DNA from: Pseudohalocynthiibacter aestuariivivens
GTDB taxonomy: Bacteria > Pseudomonadota > Alphaproteobacteria > Rhodobacterales > Rhodobacteraceae
Direction: 5' to 3'
NCBI RefSeq assembly: GCF_018457175.1
Contig: NZ_JAGFNU010000010.1
Location: 53,110-117,109, forward strand
DNA length: 64,000 nucleotides
Shown: positions 55,350-63,849 of the stretch, in pieces
How the letters are laid out: each line of letters starts with the position of its first letter
Position numbering within the stretch: the first letter of the stretch is position 1
Notes under the pieces: model-generated
Databases searched by the model: none
Seen by the model: the letters and a program-made list of their open reading frames with translations, nothing else
What the model was told of the DNA's origin: nothing
Position numbers and translations under genes: made by a program

Positions 55350-55766
55350 ATGAAATTTCCCGCCCCCTCCCTCGCCGCGCCACGTGAAAGCATCGTTCCG
55401 ATGATCAACGTGGTGTTTCTGTTACTAATCTTTTTTCTGATGACAGCCCAAATCGCCCCGCCTGAACCTTTTGAGGTGACCCCTCCGCAGGTAGACGCAC
55501 AAGACCCTGCCGAAAGCAGCTTTACACTTTATCTTGGGGCCGATGAGCAGTTGGCATACCGCGATGCGAGCGGGTTACAAAACGCGCTCGCTGCTTTGCG
55601 CGCGGACCACGCCACTTACTGCGAGAAGACCCCATGTCCGGATGGGCCACCGCCAGTTATCTTGAGGGCAGATGCAACGATGCCTGCCGAGCGTTTGGCA
55701 TCACTCTTGCCGCATTTCAAAGCGGCAGGGATTGCACAACTTCAGCTGATCACGATTGCTCCATGA
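55350..55766 (+). CDS. ExbD-like subunit 2 (Asn in place of the essential Asp)
   Basis: 138 residues with the ExbD layout: short start, helix PMINVVFLLLIFFLMTAQI and a periplasmic domain with two Cys (TYCEKTPCPDG), absent from subunit 1. The proton-path Asp is Asn20 (codon AAC), exactly where subunit 1 has Asp20 (GAC). The remainder of the helix is conserved, so this is not decay. It probably pairs with subunit 1 in the ExbB pore. Overlaps tonB (ATGA). Confidence 0.85.
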   Translation: MKFPAPSLAAPRESIVPMINVVFLLLIFFLMTAQIAPPEPFEVTPPQVDAQDPAESSFTLYLGADEQLAYRDASGLQNALAALRADHATYCEKTPCPDGPPPVILRADATMPAERLASLLPHFKAAGIAQLQLITIAP

Positions 55767-56620
55767 GTCGCGCTGTTGAATTCACTATTTTCCTCACCAT
55801 AGCGGTGGCGGTGCACATGGCGGCTTTTGCCACAAGTGAGAAGGCCGGTGGTGCAAGCTCGTCAGGTGAGGACGGAACGGCGCTGGTCTCGTTGCAAGCC
55901 TCAAGTTCTTCGGTTGCGAATATGGTGGCGAAATGGGAGCAGCCTACTGAGATTGTGATGCCACCCGAGGTCTCTCCTCAACAATTCGCGACACCAAACG
56001 TGCCGCCTACTATGTCGAACAGGCAAACCAGCAACCCGGCACAGCCGATGCTACCTAGTATGTCTCAGGTTTTGCCAATGCCCACTGAGAACACTGCTTA
56101 TCAGGTTGTCACCACATCGCCGCAGCCGCCCGAACCACAGGCGCCACAGGCTGCGACGCCTTCAGATACTGCTCCCGTCGCGCGTCCCAACACCCAACCT
56201 GTCGATACGCGAGCACAACAGGTGCAGGTGCAAGCTCCGGCCAGCACTGCGCAACGCGCTGCTGGTCAGGGTGGTGGGGCCGCAGCAGGCACAAGCGCAT
56301 CCGATAGTTCCGCCACCCTAAGCCAAAACCAAGAGCGTAGCCTGCTGGCCAGTTGGGGGGGAGAATTACGCGCCACTATCGAACGTCGCAAGCGCTATCC
56401 CGCAGGCGCGCGCGGGGTGTCAGGTACGGTCACGGTCAGACTTTCAATGGGTCGGAATGGCCGGTTGCAGGGTGTTTCAGTTGCCCGCTCGTCAGGTAAT
56501 AGCTTGCTTGATCAGGCTGCCTTGGAAGCTGTGCGGTCGGCGCGCCGGTTTCCCGCCGCGCCAAGGGGCCTGACACGGCCCAGTTATGTGTTCTCACTAC
56601 CTATACAGTTCACTCGATAG
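55763..56620 (+). CDS. tonB: TonB-family energy transducer
   Basis: 285 residues: N-terminal signal-anchor helix (FTIFLTIAVAVHMAAFAT), a long Pro/Gln/Ser/Ala-rich spacer (~residues 60-195) crossing the periplasm, and a C-terminal TonB domain (ELRATIERRKRYP, GTVTVRLSMGRNGRLQGVSVARSSGNSLLDQAALEAVRSA). It links the ExbBD motor to the convergent outer-membrane receptor. Ends 17 bases from the receptor's stop. Confidence 0.9.
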   Translation: MSRAVEFTIFLTIAVAVHMAAFATSEKAGGASSSGEDGTALVSLQASSSSVANMVAKWEQPTEIVMPPEVSPQQFATPNVPPTMSNRQTSNPAQPMLPSMSQVLPMPTENTAYQVVTTSPQPPEPQAPQAATPSDTAPVARPNTQPVDTRAQQVQVQAPASTAQRAAGQGGGAAAGTSASDSSATLSQNQERSLLASWGGELRATIERRKRYPAGARGVSGTVTVRLSMGRNGRLQGVSVARSSGNSLLDQAALEAVRSARRFPAAPRGLTRPSYVFSLPIQFTR

Positions 56621-56636
56621 GGAGGAGCGGCACCAT

Positions 56637-58706
56637 TCAGAATTCGGCTGACACACTCAGGTAAACACTGCGCCCTGGCTCATTCACCTGTACCATTGTC
56701 GGGTCAAAGACGTTCGGGCGGTTCAGGTGATTTGCATAGGTCTGATCGGTCAGGTTTGTGACCCCTGCATGAAGGATCGCATTGTCGCTCAGCGTGTATC
56801 TGGCGAAAACATCCAGAGTTGCATAACCCGTCGTCGCGTTTGCGTCACGCGACGGGTCAATCCGTGACTGACTATCTGCCCAGTTCACCCGTGCCCCTGC
56901 ACGCCAGTCCGTCTCACCATAGGAAAGAGACACCGAACCGCTAAGCGGAGGGATCTGTGCAAGCGGTCGATCATCGATCAGATTTATACCATATGTCCAT
57001 GCCATGTCACCCGAGAGTTCCAAGCCCCCTCGTTGCCAACTTCCATCAAGTTCGAGCCCGACAAGCCGAGCACCAATGTTGCGATAAGTGGTCACGCCGG
57101 GCACGCTGAAAGCATCTCGCAGAATGTAGTCATCGACCTGATCGAGATAGGCCGCTGCCCCGACCTGCCAATTTGCGCGGGTGACCTCGACGCCGACGTC
57201 AAACTGGTGGTGTTTTTCAGGCGCGATGTCAGGGTTGCCAACCCAATTGTTGCGCGCCATTGCCCGTTCCGTGGCGTCGGATGTGCGGACTGAACGAGAC
57301 ACGCCGACAAAGAGCGTCGCATTGTCGTTAAGCTTTTGTTCAACCCGGGCGAGGGCGCCAAAATTATGTTCCTCGCGGTTGTTGTCGAAGGTCGTGCCGT
57401 ATTGCGCAGTATAGAAATCGTTGGGTGAAAGGGCTGATCCGCCCGGTACGATGTTGGCGGCATCTGCAGACGCGCTGACATAGTCATACCTGCCGCCGAG
57501 TGTCAGCGTGGTTTTAGATGTGAGCATTGTCTCGGTTTCACCATAGAGACCATATTGGGCAATGGTCACATCAGGCCACATCAGAAAACGCGCCAGCGCT
57601 GGGTTTTCAGCCGCCACTTGTGCCTGCATGGCGGCTGGCGCGGAATAGAATGTCGCCATTCTGTTGTTGGATTGGAGGTCCGCCCCAATTTTTGCCGTGG
57701 TACGCCCGAAATCAAGATGAGCCTCTAGTTTACCACCATAGGTGTCCGAGGTTGAAGGCGTGCGGGCTGCCATCATACCCACTGGCCTTAGCGAGAAATT
57801 GTCCATCACGTGGTCAACGGTGCCGAGGTAGGCGTTCACCTCTACCCGCTGCAACACGTCTTGGTTCATCTCCAGACCACCGCGTAGACGCATTACTGTC
57901 GTTTCTGACGACGGGCTGTCCATACTAGCACCCGGAAACAAGACATCCTCGGCTTCGTCTCTTTCAATGTCAAAGGCGAGCGATAGCCTTTCACCTACAT
58001 AACCAAGGGTAACGCCAGCGGTTTGCTGCTGGTACGCACTGCGTACCGTGGCGCCATCGCCATCCACGTAGTTGTCGGCCTCATGATGTTCGGTAAAACC
58101 TTCGAGGTAGAAACCTGAACCCAAATCCAGCGCACCGGACAACGCTCCTTCGCGCAGATCAGAGTTTGACGCTGCACCGGCTTGGGTTGACAGGGTCCAG
58201 GGTTTGCCGGGATCAAAAACAGGTGCCTCGCGTTCAAGCACGATGGCACCGCCCGAACCGCCGGGCCCATTGGTGACGGTATGATAGCCGCGTTCGATGA
58301 TCACGCGGTCCGCACGATTAAAGGCGGCGGTAGTCGCTGGCGGATCCATTCGGTTAGGGCAAGCCCCGAATGTGAAGGCGCCCGCGTCAATAATATTTAG
58401 CTGGTTTTGCTGCTGGCCCCGGATCACCGGTTCCAATCCGTGGCCACCCATGCGCCCAGAGGTGATGCCGGGTACGGAACGCAGCAGTTCACCCCCGTCA
58501 GCAGCCAGATTTAAGGTTCTATCGCGGTGGTTGAATACAAGTCGCGAAGGTCCGGAGGGAGCTGTCGTGTTCTGAACAATGATCGGATCGAGTTGCAGTA
58601 TTAATTCGGCTTCCGGTAAGTCGGCCGCTTGGGCCAAAGCCGTGGTGGAAAGCGAAGACAGCAGAATGGCGGTCGCGCCAAGGCGCATGAATTGGGGTTT
58701 CGACAT
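56637..58706 (-). CDS. TonB-dependent copper receptor (OprC/NosA type)
   Basis: 689-residue outer-membrane receptor. Signal peptide to about ATALAQA, plug domain with GGHGLEPVIRGQQQNQLNIIDAGAFTFGACPNRMDPP (the Cys/Met block characteristic of OprC/NosA copper receptors) and GPGGSGGAIVLER, then a 22-strand barrel ending in the C-terminal Phe (SVYLSVSAEF). It imports Cu as in NosA/OprC, driven by the adjacent ExbB-ExbD-TonB set. ATG 58706 gives a proper signal peptide; the frame is open to 58766. Confidence 0.88.
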   Translation of the reverse strand: MSKPQFMRLGATAILLSSLSTTALAQAADLPEAELILQLDPIIVQNTTAPSGPSRLVFNHRDRTLNLAADGGELLRSVPGITSGRMGGHGLEPVIRGQQQNQLNIIDAGAFTFGACPNRMDPPATTAAFNRADRVIIERGYHTVTNGPGGSGGAIVLEREAPVFDPGKPWTLSTQAGAASNSDLREGALSGALDLGSGFYLEGFTEHHEADNYVDGDGATVRSAYQQQTAGVTLGYVGERLSLAFDIERDEAEDVLFPGASMDSPSSETTVMRLRGGLEMNQDVLQRVEVNAYLGTVDHVMDNFSLRPVGMMAARTPSTSDTYGGKLEAHLDFGRTTAKIGADLQSNNRMATFYSAPAAMQAQVAAENPALARFLMWPDVTIAQYGLYGETETMLTSKTTLTLGGRYDYVSASADAANIVPGGSALSPNDFYTAQYGTTFDNNREEHNFGALARVEQKLNDNATLFVGVSRSVRTSDATERAMARNNWVGNPDIAPEKHHQFDVGVEVTRANWQVGAAAYLDQVDDYILRDAFSVPGVTTYRNIGARLVGLELDGSWQRGGLELSGDMAWTYGINLIDDRPLAQIPPLSGSVSLSYGETDWRAGARVNWADSQSRIDPSRDANATTGYATLDVFARYTLSDNAILHAGVTNLTDQTYANHLNRPNVFDPTMVQVNEPGRSVYLSVSAEF

Positions 58707-58810
58707 TTGTCCAACCTCTCTAGAAATCCAGTCTAGGAATGCACCAACCGCCGCCGGAAGTGGCAAGACGGCTAAGCACAGTTAAGCGAAAAGCCACGCG
58801 TTAAGCTGGC

Positions 58811-59206
58811 TTAGACTGTGCGAGGTGGCGCACGGATCGGTCCTGTTCGGCTTTCATGTCGCGAGGTGGCTTGCTTGCTACGTGGTCGCGCTAGCCGCTG
58901 ACTTCCGGTCGCAAGAGGGAGCACATCACTTTTCGGAGATTGTGCTGACAGACAAATGCCAGTGAGGCAGAAATGACATTCAGCATCGGCGTGATGTGAC
59001 GGTGTTTCGGGAATTTCCTCTCCGGAACTATCCAGCGTGATTGTCCGCAAACCACCGGCATCGCAGATTACGACCTGCAAACCCTCAGCGGATGCAGCAA
59101 AGGCGCCCAGACTAGCCAGTGTCGTCTGCAAAAGCAGTAAAATACCCAGAAACGCCGCCATAGCGGGGCGAAGTTTCTTCTTGGGCAATAAGATATTCGA
59201 TTCCAT
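58811..59206 (-). CDS. DUF2946-type small Cys/His protein of the copper locus
   Basis: 131 residues. One N-terminal helix/signal (MAAFLGILLLLQTTLASLGAFAASA), then an ICDAGG segment and HHADAECHFCLTGICLS, a His/Cys cluster suited to binding a soft metal. DUF2946 proteins commonly accompany TonB copper receptors. ATG 59206 is used. It lies 104 bases upstream of the receptor gene, same strand, likely one transcript. Confidence 0.72.
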   Translation of the reverse strand: MESNILLPKKKLRPAMAAFLGILLLLQTTLASLGAFAASAEGLQVVICDAGGLRTITLDSSGEEIPETPSHHADAECHFCLTGICLSAQSPKSDVLPLATGSQRLARPRSKQATSRHESRTGPIRAPPRTV

Positions 59207-59558
59207 GAATTTGTTTTGACTCACAAAAATGTGAGGTGCAAGCCCGTGCGACAAACCGCGCGGAAGAAACGGCGTCAAATCGTCAGCCAGCTAGGCATTC
59301 ATCAGGAGGTTTTTAGTCAACTTTAGAAGAGTTTTTCGCCATACATGCTCAGTGGTTGATTTTGACCGAGGGGACAGCCCTTTCTCGGCAAGGCGCTTGC
59401 AACTCAAGCTCATCGCGTGTACGAGCATTCGAATGCTGATTTCCGGACGGTCGGTCATTTCGCAAATTTTCGCCAATTCTCAAAAACTGACTTTTTCAAC
59501 GGTATCCGGCGGATTGCCGACACTGGAGGTCGCCAGCGGGGCTGGCCGTTGGGCGACA
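59207..59558. other. Intergenic stretch, no gene recognised
   Basis: About 350 bases between the DUF2946 gene and the broken cupin. Open frames on both strands show no family. Part of it may be degenerate mobile-element sequence. Confidence 0.4.
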
Positions 59559-59954
59559 CTACTCCGTGGTCCGCCCATCAAAATGTTCACGGGATGCATC
59601 GGCTTCAGCTTTGGTCCGGTGGATTGTGCCTTCGACACGCTCAGGTGGCCCGTAGATCGTATAAAGACGCAACGGTTCCTATCTGGTATTGACGACATTG
59701 TGCTTGGCGTCTGCTGGAACGATGACACCGTCATCGGCCTTTACTTGATTGGCCACATCGTCGATCCGGACTTCGCCGCTTCCCGTTTCAAAACGAAAGA
59801 ACTGATCGCGATCGTCGTGAACTTCTTTGCCGATTTCTTCGCCAGGCTTGAGCGCCATGAGCACCAATTGGATGTTTTTGCGAGTATAGAGAACTTCACG
59901 GAAGTTGTCGTTTCCTTCGGTCAGCTTTTCGATGTCGTCTGCAAAACCCTTCAT
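59559..59954 (-). pseudogene. Small cupin gene with internal TAG
   Basis: From ATG 59954: FREVLYTRKNIQLVLMALKP, the metal-site motif GEEIGKEVHDDRDQFFRFETG, then DGVIVPADAKHNVVNTR and an in-frame TAG (59679-59681). The same frame continues EPLRLYTIYGPPERVEGTIH and KAEADASREHFDGRT to TAG 59559, the normal end of this cupin family. A single nonsense change removes the last ~40 residues, including the closing strands. Confidence 0.75.
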
Positions 59955-60110
59955 GTCGTCGATCTCCCGTGAACTGTTTCCTCCAGATTCGTCCCTGGAC
60001 GCGATCATCCCTATAGCGTTTCAGCGAGGGGACCATTAACTTCGATCAACGCGTCGTCTGCCTGTTCCATATATCAAAATAGGACAGAGACAGCGATACC
60101 GGAGGTGCCA

Positions 60111-60689
60111 ATGTCCGAAACTCGAGCGAAAGATGACAGGACCACATATATCGATGTTCCTGAAGCCGTTGATGTGTTCGAAACGTTCGACGATCTGCAA
60201 GGTGCTTTCTACGATTTGCGGATGTTCGGATTCAGCCGATACGACATCAGCCTCCTCGCGCGACAGGAGGTGCTAGAAGAAACACTGGGCAAGGCATATT
60301 GGCGCGCAACCGATCTGGAAGACGATCCCGATGCGCCACGTGCAGCTTTCGTCTCGGAAGAGGCTATCGGCGAATTGCAGGGCGCCATTGCCGGTGGGTT
60401 CTTCTTTCTCGGGTCATTCATTGCGTTGACCGCAATGCTTACCCTTGCCAGCACACTTGCGGCATCGATTGCTGCAATTGCCATCGGCGGCAGCCCTGCA
60501 GCGGTGATCGGTACTTTGCTGGCGCGTCGCGTTGGCAAACATCACAAGGACTATTACGCAAAACAGATCGAACATGGCGGCATCCTTCTCTGGGTCCGGG
60601 TACGTGACAAGGAACGCGAGAAACTGGCCGTCAAAATCATGAAAGGTCACTCTGGGCGTGATGTGCACGTGCATTCGTGGAGCACATGA
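60111..60689 (+). CDS. Membrane protein resembling general-stress/DUF1269-type proteins
   Basis: 192 residues. N-terminal part (~1-80) has the EAVDVFETFDDLQGAFYDLRMFGFSRYDISLLA pattern of flavin-free stress proteins with a divider helix, residues ~85-125 form two Gly/Ala-rich helices, and the C-terminal half repeats the ferredoxin-like fold (GGILLWVRVRDKEREKLAVKIMKGHSGRDVHVH). ATG 60111 with GGAGGT four bases upstream. Likely membrane-associated; function unknown. Confidence 0.65.
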   Translation: MSETRAKDDRTTYIDVPEAVDVFETFDDLQGAFYDLRMFGFSRYDISLLARQEVLEETLGKAYWRATDLEDDPDAPRAAFVSEEAIGELQGAIAGGFFFLGSFIALTAMLTLASTLAASIAAIAIGGSPAAVIGTLLARRVGKHHKDYYAKQIEHGGILLWVRVRDKEREKLAVKIMKGHSGRDVHVHSWST

Positions 60690-61652
60690 TATGTCCTGCG
60701 ACGACCTGTAAGAGGCCCTGCGTTTCAGACAGGATGTCAGCATTCGATGCTATCACTACCCTCCAAAGAGATAGCAGTATCCAGTAAAATGGACTCAATG
60801 CAGTCATCTGACGGGCGTTGTCACATTAACTTTTCTAAGTCAAAATATCGAAGATTTACCAAATGCGTGTTGTTGAATTTCAAAGACTTACGAAATATTA
60901 AGTCCCATCCAAAAGAGGAAACCTGCCGGTTACTGAGTTAATGTGACAAAGCCCTTGAGAAACATCCTTGATGGCAGACAACCGCTCGGCTTGACGTCAG
61001 ACTGGTGCATGCGCCACGCATTGCCTGCCGACTGGAATGAACAGCGCGAACTGCTCGCAATACTCTGATCCTCGACTTCCCACACTGCTATCGCGGAAAC
61101 AGCGCCCCCAGACTTCTGCGGAAATAGGGCGCATTCTTGGCTGATGGTACGGTCTGGGGTTGCCCAAGTATCTCACAAGCCACGGTAAACACGCCACTAT
61201 GTGGCGCGACACTCGTCTGGTCTGGTTTTGAAGAAGTGGTTGGCTGTGCGCCCAGCCTAGAGCGAACCAATCTCGGAGGCAATTTCCCTGCAAACTGGGA
61301 AATTGACAGGGAAAACACAGAATTTTGGCCGATTTTTGCGATGCATGCCGAAAATTAGTAAAAGGAAGCAGTGGTTTGTGGGGTAATTACCTAAAAAGGG
61401 TGACAGGGAATTGTCATGTGCAGATCAGTGAAATAGGAAGATAGTACAGGGAAAAGTTAGTTGTTCTGCATTGGGTGTATGGCCACTGTTGCCATTCTGA
61501 AAAGCTATTTTCAGAACGGGTTCAACAAGAAGCCATTCAATTGTTTGAACTCAAAAAGCATCTGCGCTTACCAAGTTTCGCAGTGATTTCCGTTGAATGT
61601 AATCAATTTTCATGAAATGCTAACATTGTGAAGTGAAATTCGAACACAGGAA
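60690..61652. other. Region without genes, holding a MITE-like element
   Basis: About 960 bases with no supported gene. 60813-60954 is a short inverted-repeat element. The AT-rich stretch before 61653 should hold the promoter of the Fic gene. Confidence 0.5.
60813..60954. mobile_element. 142-base MITE-like element
   Basis: Ends GGGCGTTGTCACATTAAC (60813-60830) and GTTAATGTGACAAAGCCC (60937-60954) are inverted repeats matching at 17 of 18 bases. The ~106-base core has no transposase. Such GGGCTTTGTCA ends resemble IS6-like ends, so it may be an internally deleted copy. No clear target duplication flanks it. Confidence 0.6.
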
Positions 61653-63203
61653 ATGGTTTTCACAGGCATCATGGAAAATAACCAGTTTTCAGGCCCGGTA
61701 AGCGTTCTTCAGGAAAACAGGCTGCCAGAAATGGCACTGCCTGTCGGATATGCGGCCCTGATAGATGCGTATGAGCTCCAGGTACCGACGCCGCTCACTC
61801 TGAGTGCTATAGGTAAGCGTCATAAAGTCTACACAGAAAATGGATGGCGCATCTATACGCCGCGCCATGAGCCGCGCGCCACGTTTGAGGGGCATCTGGT
61901 TTTCGCCCTGAAGTATGAAGGGCTTGATCTGGCTGTCCTGAAACGCCTGTTTGAAGCAGTTTCGCCCGCCGATGTTGAAGCGATCATTCGAGCCAAACCC
62001 ACCAGCGCCTATATACGGCGTATCTGGTTTCTCTACGAATGGCTACTGGAGCGTGAACTTGATTTGCCGGATGCCAAGAGCGGCACCTACGCCGATATTG
62101 TTGATCGTAAGCAACAATGGGCCGTTAAAGGTGAGACATTCAGGCGGCACCGCGTTCGCAATAATTTGCCCGGCACCCGTTCATTCTGTCCGCTGGTCTG
62201 GCGCACAGAAAAGCTTGAACGCTTTGTAGAGGCCAAACTTGATGAGCAAGCGCGCGCCGTAGTTGGCAAAATTTCCGCAAATATTCTGGCGCGCACCGCA
62301 GCCTTTCTTCTCCTCAAAGATTCCAAATCGAGCTACGCGATTGAAGGGGAGGCCCCGCCGCACAGCCGTATTCAGCGATGGGGCAAGGCGATTGGTGAGG
62401 CAGGAAAACACCCGCTCGATCAGAACGAGTTTTTGCGTTTGCAGCGCATCGTGATCGGCAATGAGCGGTTTATACGCCTTGGCTTCCGGGATGAGGGCGG
62501 CTTCGTCGGAGATCACGAGCAGGATACCCGTATTCCGCTCCCTGACCATATCAGCGCCCGCCATGAGGATTTGCCTGCACTCGTTCAGGGCATCATTGAC
62601 TTTGATCAGGGGTATGCTGAGGGTATCAACCCGGTGATAGCCGCCGCCGTTCTCGCCTTCGGGTTTGTCTATATCCACCCCTTCGCAGACGGCAACGGGC
62701 GGCTCCACCGATATCTCATTCATCATGTGTTGACAATGCGTGGGTTCAATCCAACCGGTATCGTATTCCCGGTATCCTCTGCAATCCTGGAACGAATAGA
62801 CGACTACCGGCGCGTTCTGGAAAGCTATTCAGAGCGGCTTCTGCCATTTGTAGAATGGGAGCCGACCGAGAAGATGAATGTGCGGGTTCTGAACGATACG
62901 AGCGATTTCTATAAGTATTTCGACGCGACGCTCCATGCAGAGTTTCTTTTCGAGTGCGTTCAGAAAACCATCGAAATTGACCTGCCGGAGGAGGCTGCAT
63001 TTCTGGTCCGCTATGATCAGTTTAAATCCCGCGTTGAGGCCCTTGTCGAAATGCCGGCATCCACCATCGATCTGCTGTTCAATTTCCTCAAGCAAAATGG
63101 CGGACAGCTTTCCAGGCGCGCTCGCAATAATGAGTTTGCCGAATTAACAGAAGGTGAGGTAGCGCAGCTTGAGGTGATCTATCAGGAGAGCATCGTCAGA
63201 TAA
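61653..63203 (+). CDS. Fic-domain protein (predicted AMP transferase)
   Basis: 516 residues (510 from ATG 61671). The Fic motif is complete: HPFADGNGRLHR with catalytic His342. An inhibitory-helix motif (S/T)xxxE(G/N) is at Ser227-Glu231-Gly232 (SYAIEG), placing it in the class with an N-terminal inhibitory helix. The N-terminal ~200 residues precede the Fic fold; a C-terminal winged-helix-like region ends the protein. Fic enzymes transfer AMP to target proteins. The stop codon lies in an IS6-type end beginning near 63188, so the last residues are IS-derived. No antitoxin gene is adjacent. Confidence 0.88.
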   Translation: MVFTGIMENNQFSGPVSVLQENRLPEMALPVGYAALIDAYELQVPTPLTLSAIGKRHKVYTENGWRIYTPRHEPRATFEGHLVFALKYEGLDLAVLKRLFEAVSPADVEAIIRAKPTSAYIRRIWFLYEWLLERELDLPDAKSGTYADIVDRKQQWAVKGETFRRHRVRNNLPGTRSFCPLVWRTEKLERFVEAKLDEQARAVVGKISANILARTAAFLLLKDSKSSYAIEGEAPPHSRIQRWGKAIGEAGKHPLDQNEFLRLQRIVIGNERFIRLGFRDEGGFVGDHEQDTRIPLPDHISARHEDLPALVQGIIDFDQGYAEGINPVIAAAVLAFGFVYIHPFADGNGRLHRYLIHHVLTMRGFNPTGIVFPVSSAILERIDDYRRVLESYSERLLPFVEWEPTEKMNVRVLNDTSDFYKYFDATLHAEFLFECVQKTIEIDLPEEAAFLVRYDQFKSRVEALVEMPASTIDLLFNFLKQNGGQLSRRARNNEFAELTEGEVAQLEVIYQESIVR

Positions 63204-63420
63204 AACCGAGCTGAGGCGGGCACGGCGGTCGTCTGGCTTTGCGGCGTAAAGAAATGAAGCTCTTGCTGCAATTCTGAACCAGCCCTGAGGTCATCCGGCT
63301 GGCGGTGATGATGTATGTACGTTTTGCAGTTTCGTTTTGAAATGTTGAGTATTCGCTGACGAGCGTGGCATCGGCACTAGCCACGAGTCCGTCCGTTTCC
63401 TGTGTCAAAGGTTCCGGTAT
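63188..63420 (+). mobile_element. IS6-type end and transposase remnant
   Basis: The sequence from ~63188 (GTCAGATAAAACCGAGCTGAGG) matches the IS6 left end at 53831. It is followed by scrambled transposase start sequence (PEVIRLAVMMYVRF) at ~63280-63330. Antisense to it, the same peptide pattern ARRP-CP-Q-GF appears as at 39650, confirming the shared origin. Confidence 0.6.
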
Positions 63421-63479
63421 GAACGCGCAGTGGCAGAGTTAGATTGCCAACAGAAGCAGTCTCTGCCTGACAGCGTTTT

Positions 63480-63830
63480 CTACCGCTGCGAAACAGTAGG
63501 GTGAGTGTTTGCGTTGTCCGGAACTTTCCGACGTTCAAACAGTGGCAAGTAAAATCCAAATATTGAAAAGTGTCGTGTTGTCGTTTCCCTTCGTTTGCGT
63601 GGCAGGAACTCCAGGATTGCCCAAACCAGGTTCATTGATTTGTTTTTCGGGGCTTTCGGGTCCGGAGAAACATAGTGCTTGTCAGGGTTCTTTCCGAGAA
63701 CGATTTCATTGATGGTTTGGGTTTTGAAGCGAAGTCCCAGTTTCTTTGTTTCGTCGATCATCCAGAGAAGCGGTATCTTGGCAAGCTGGCTTTTTTGCTC
63801 CGGGTAGGGGGCTAAGACAAAAGAAGGTGC
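63480..63830 (-). pseudogene. DUF2235 (Tle1-like lipase-fold) C-terminal fragment
   Basis: Minus-strand frame: PYPEQKSQLAKIPLLWMIDETKKLGLRFKTQ, VSPDPKAPKNKSMNLVWAILEFLPR, FGFYLPLFERRKVPDNANTHPTV. This is the end of the DUF2235 domain found in phospholipase effectors and uncharacterised proteins. The N-terminal part with the Ser nucleophile is absent; the upstream neighbour is IS-like sequence, so the gene was cut. Confidence 0.6.
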
Positions 63831-63849
63831 TCTGCAATATAATACAACC

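Noticed and set aside
61653..63203. Fic/Phd-type toxin-antitoxin pair
   Set aside because: No small antitoxin gene precedes it; the inhibitory motif is inside the Fic protein itself.
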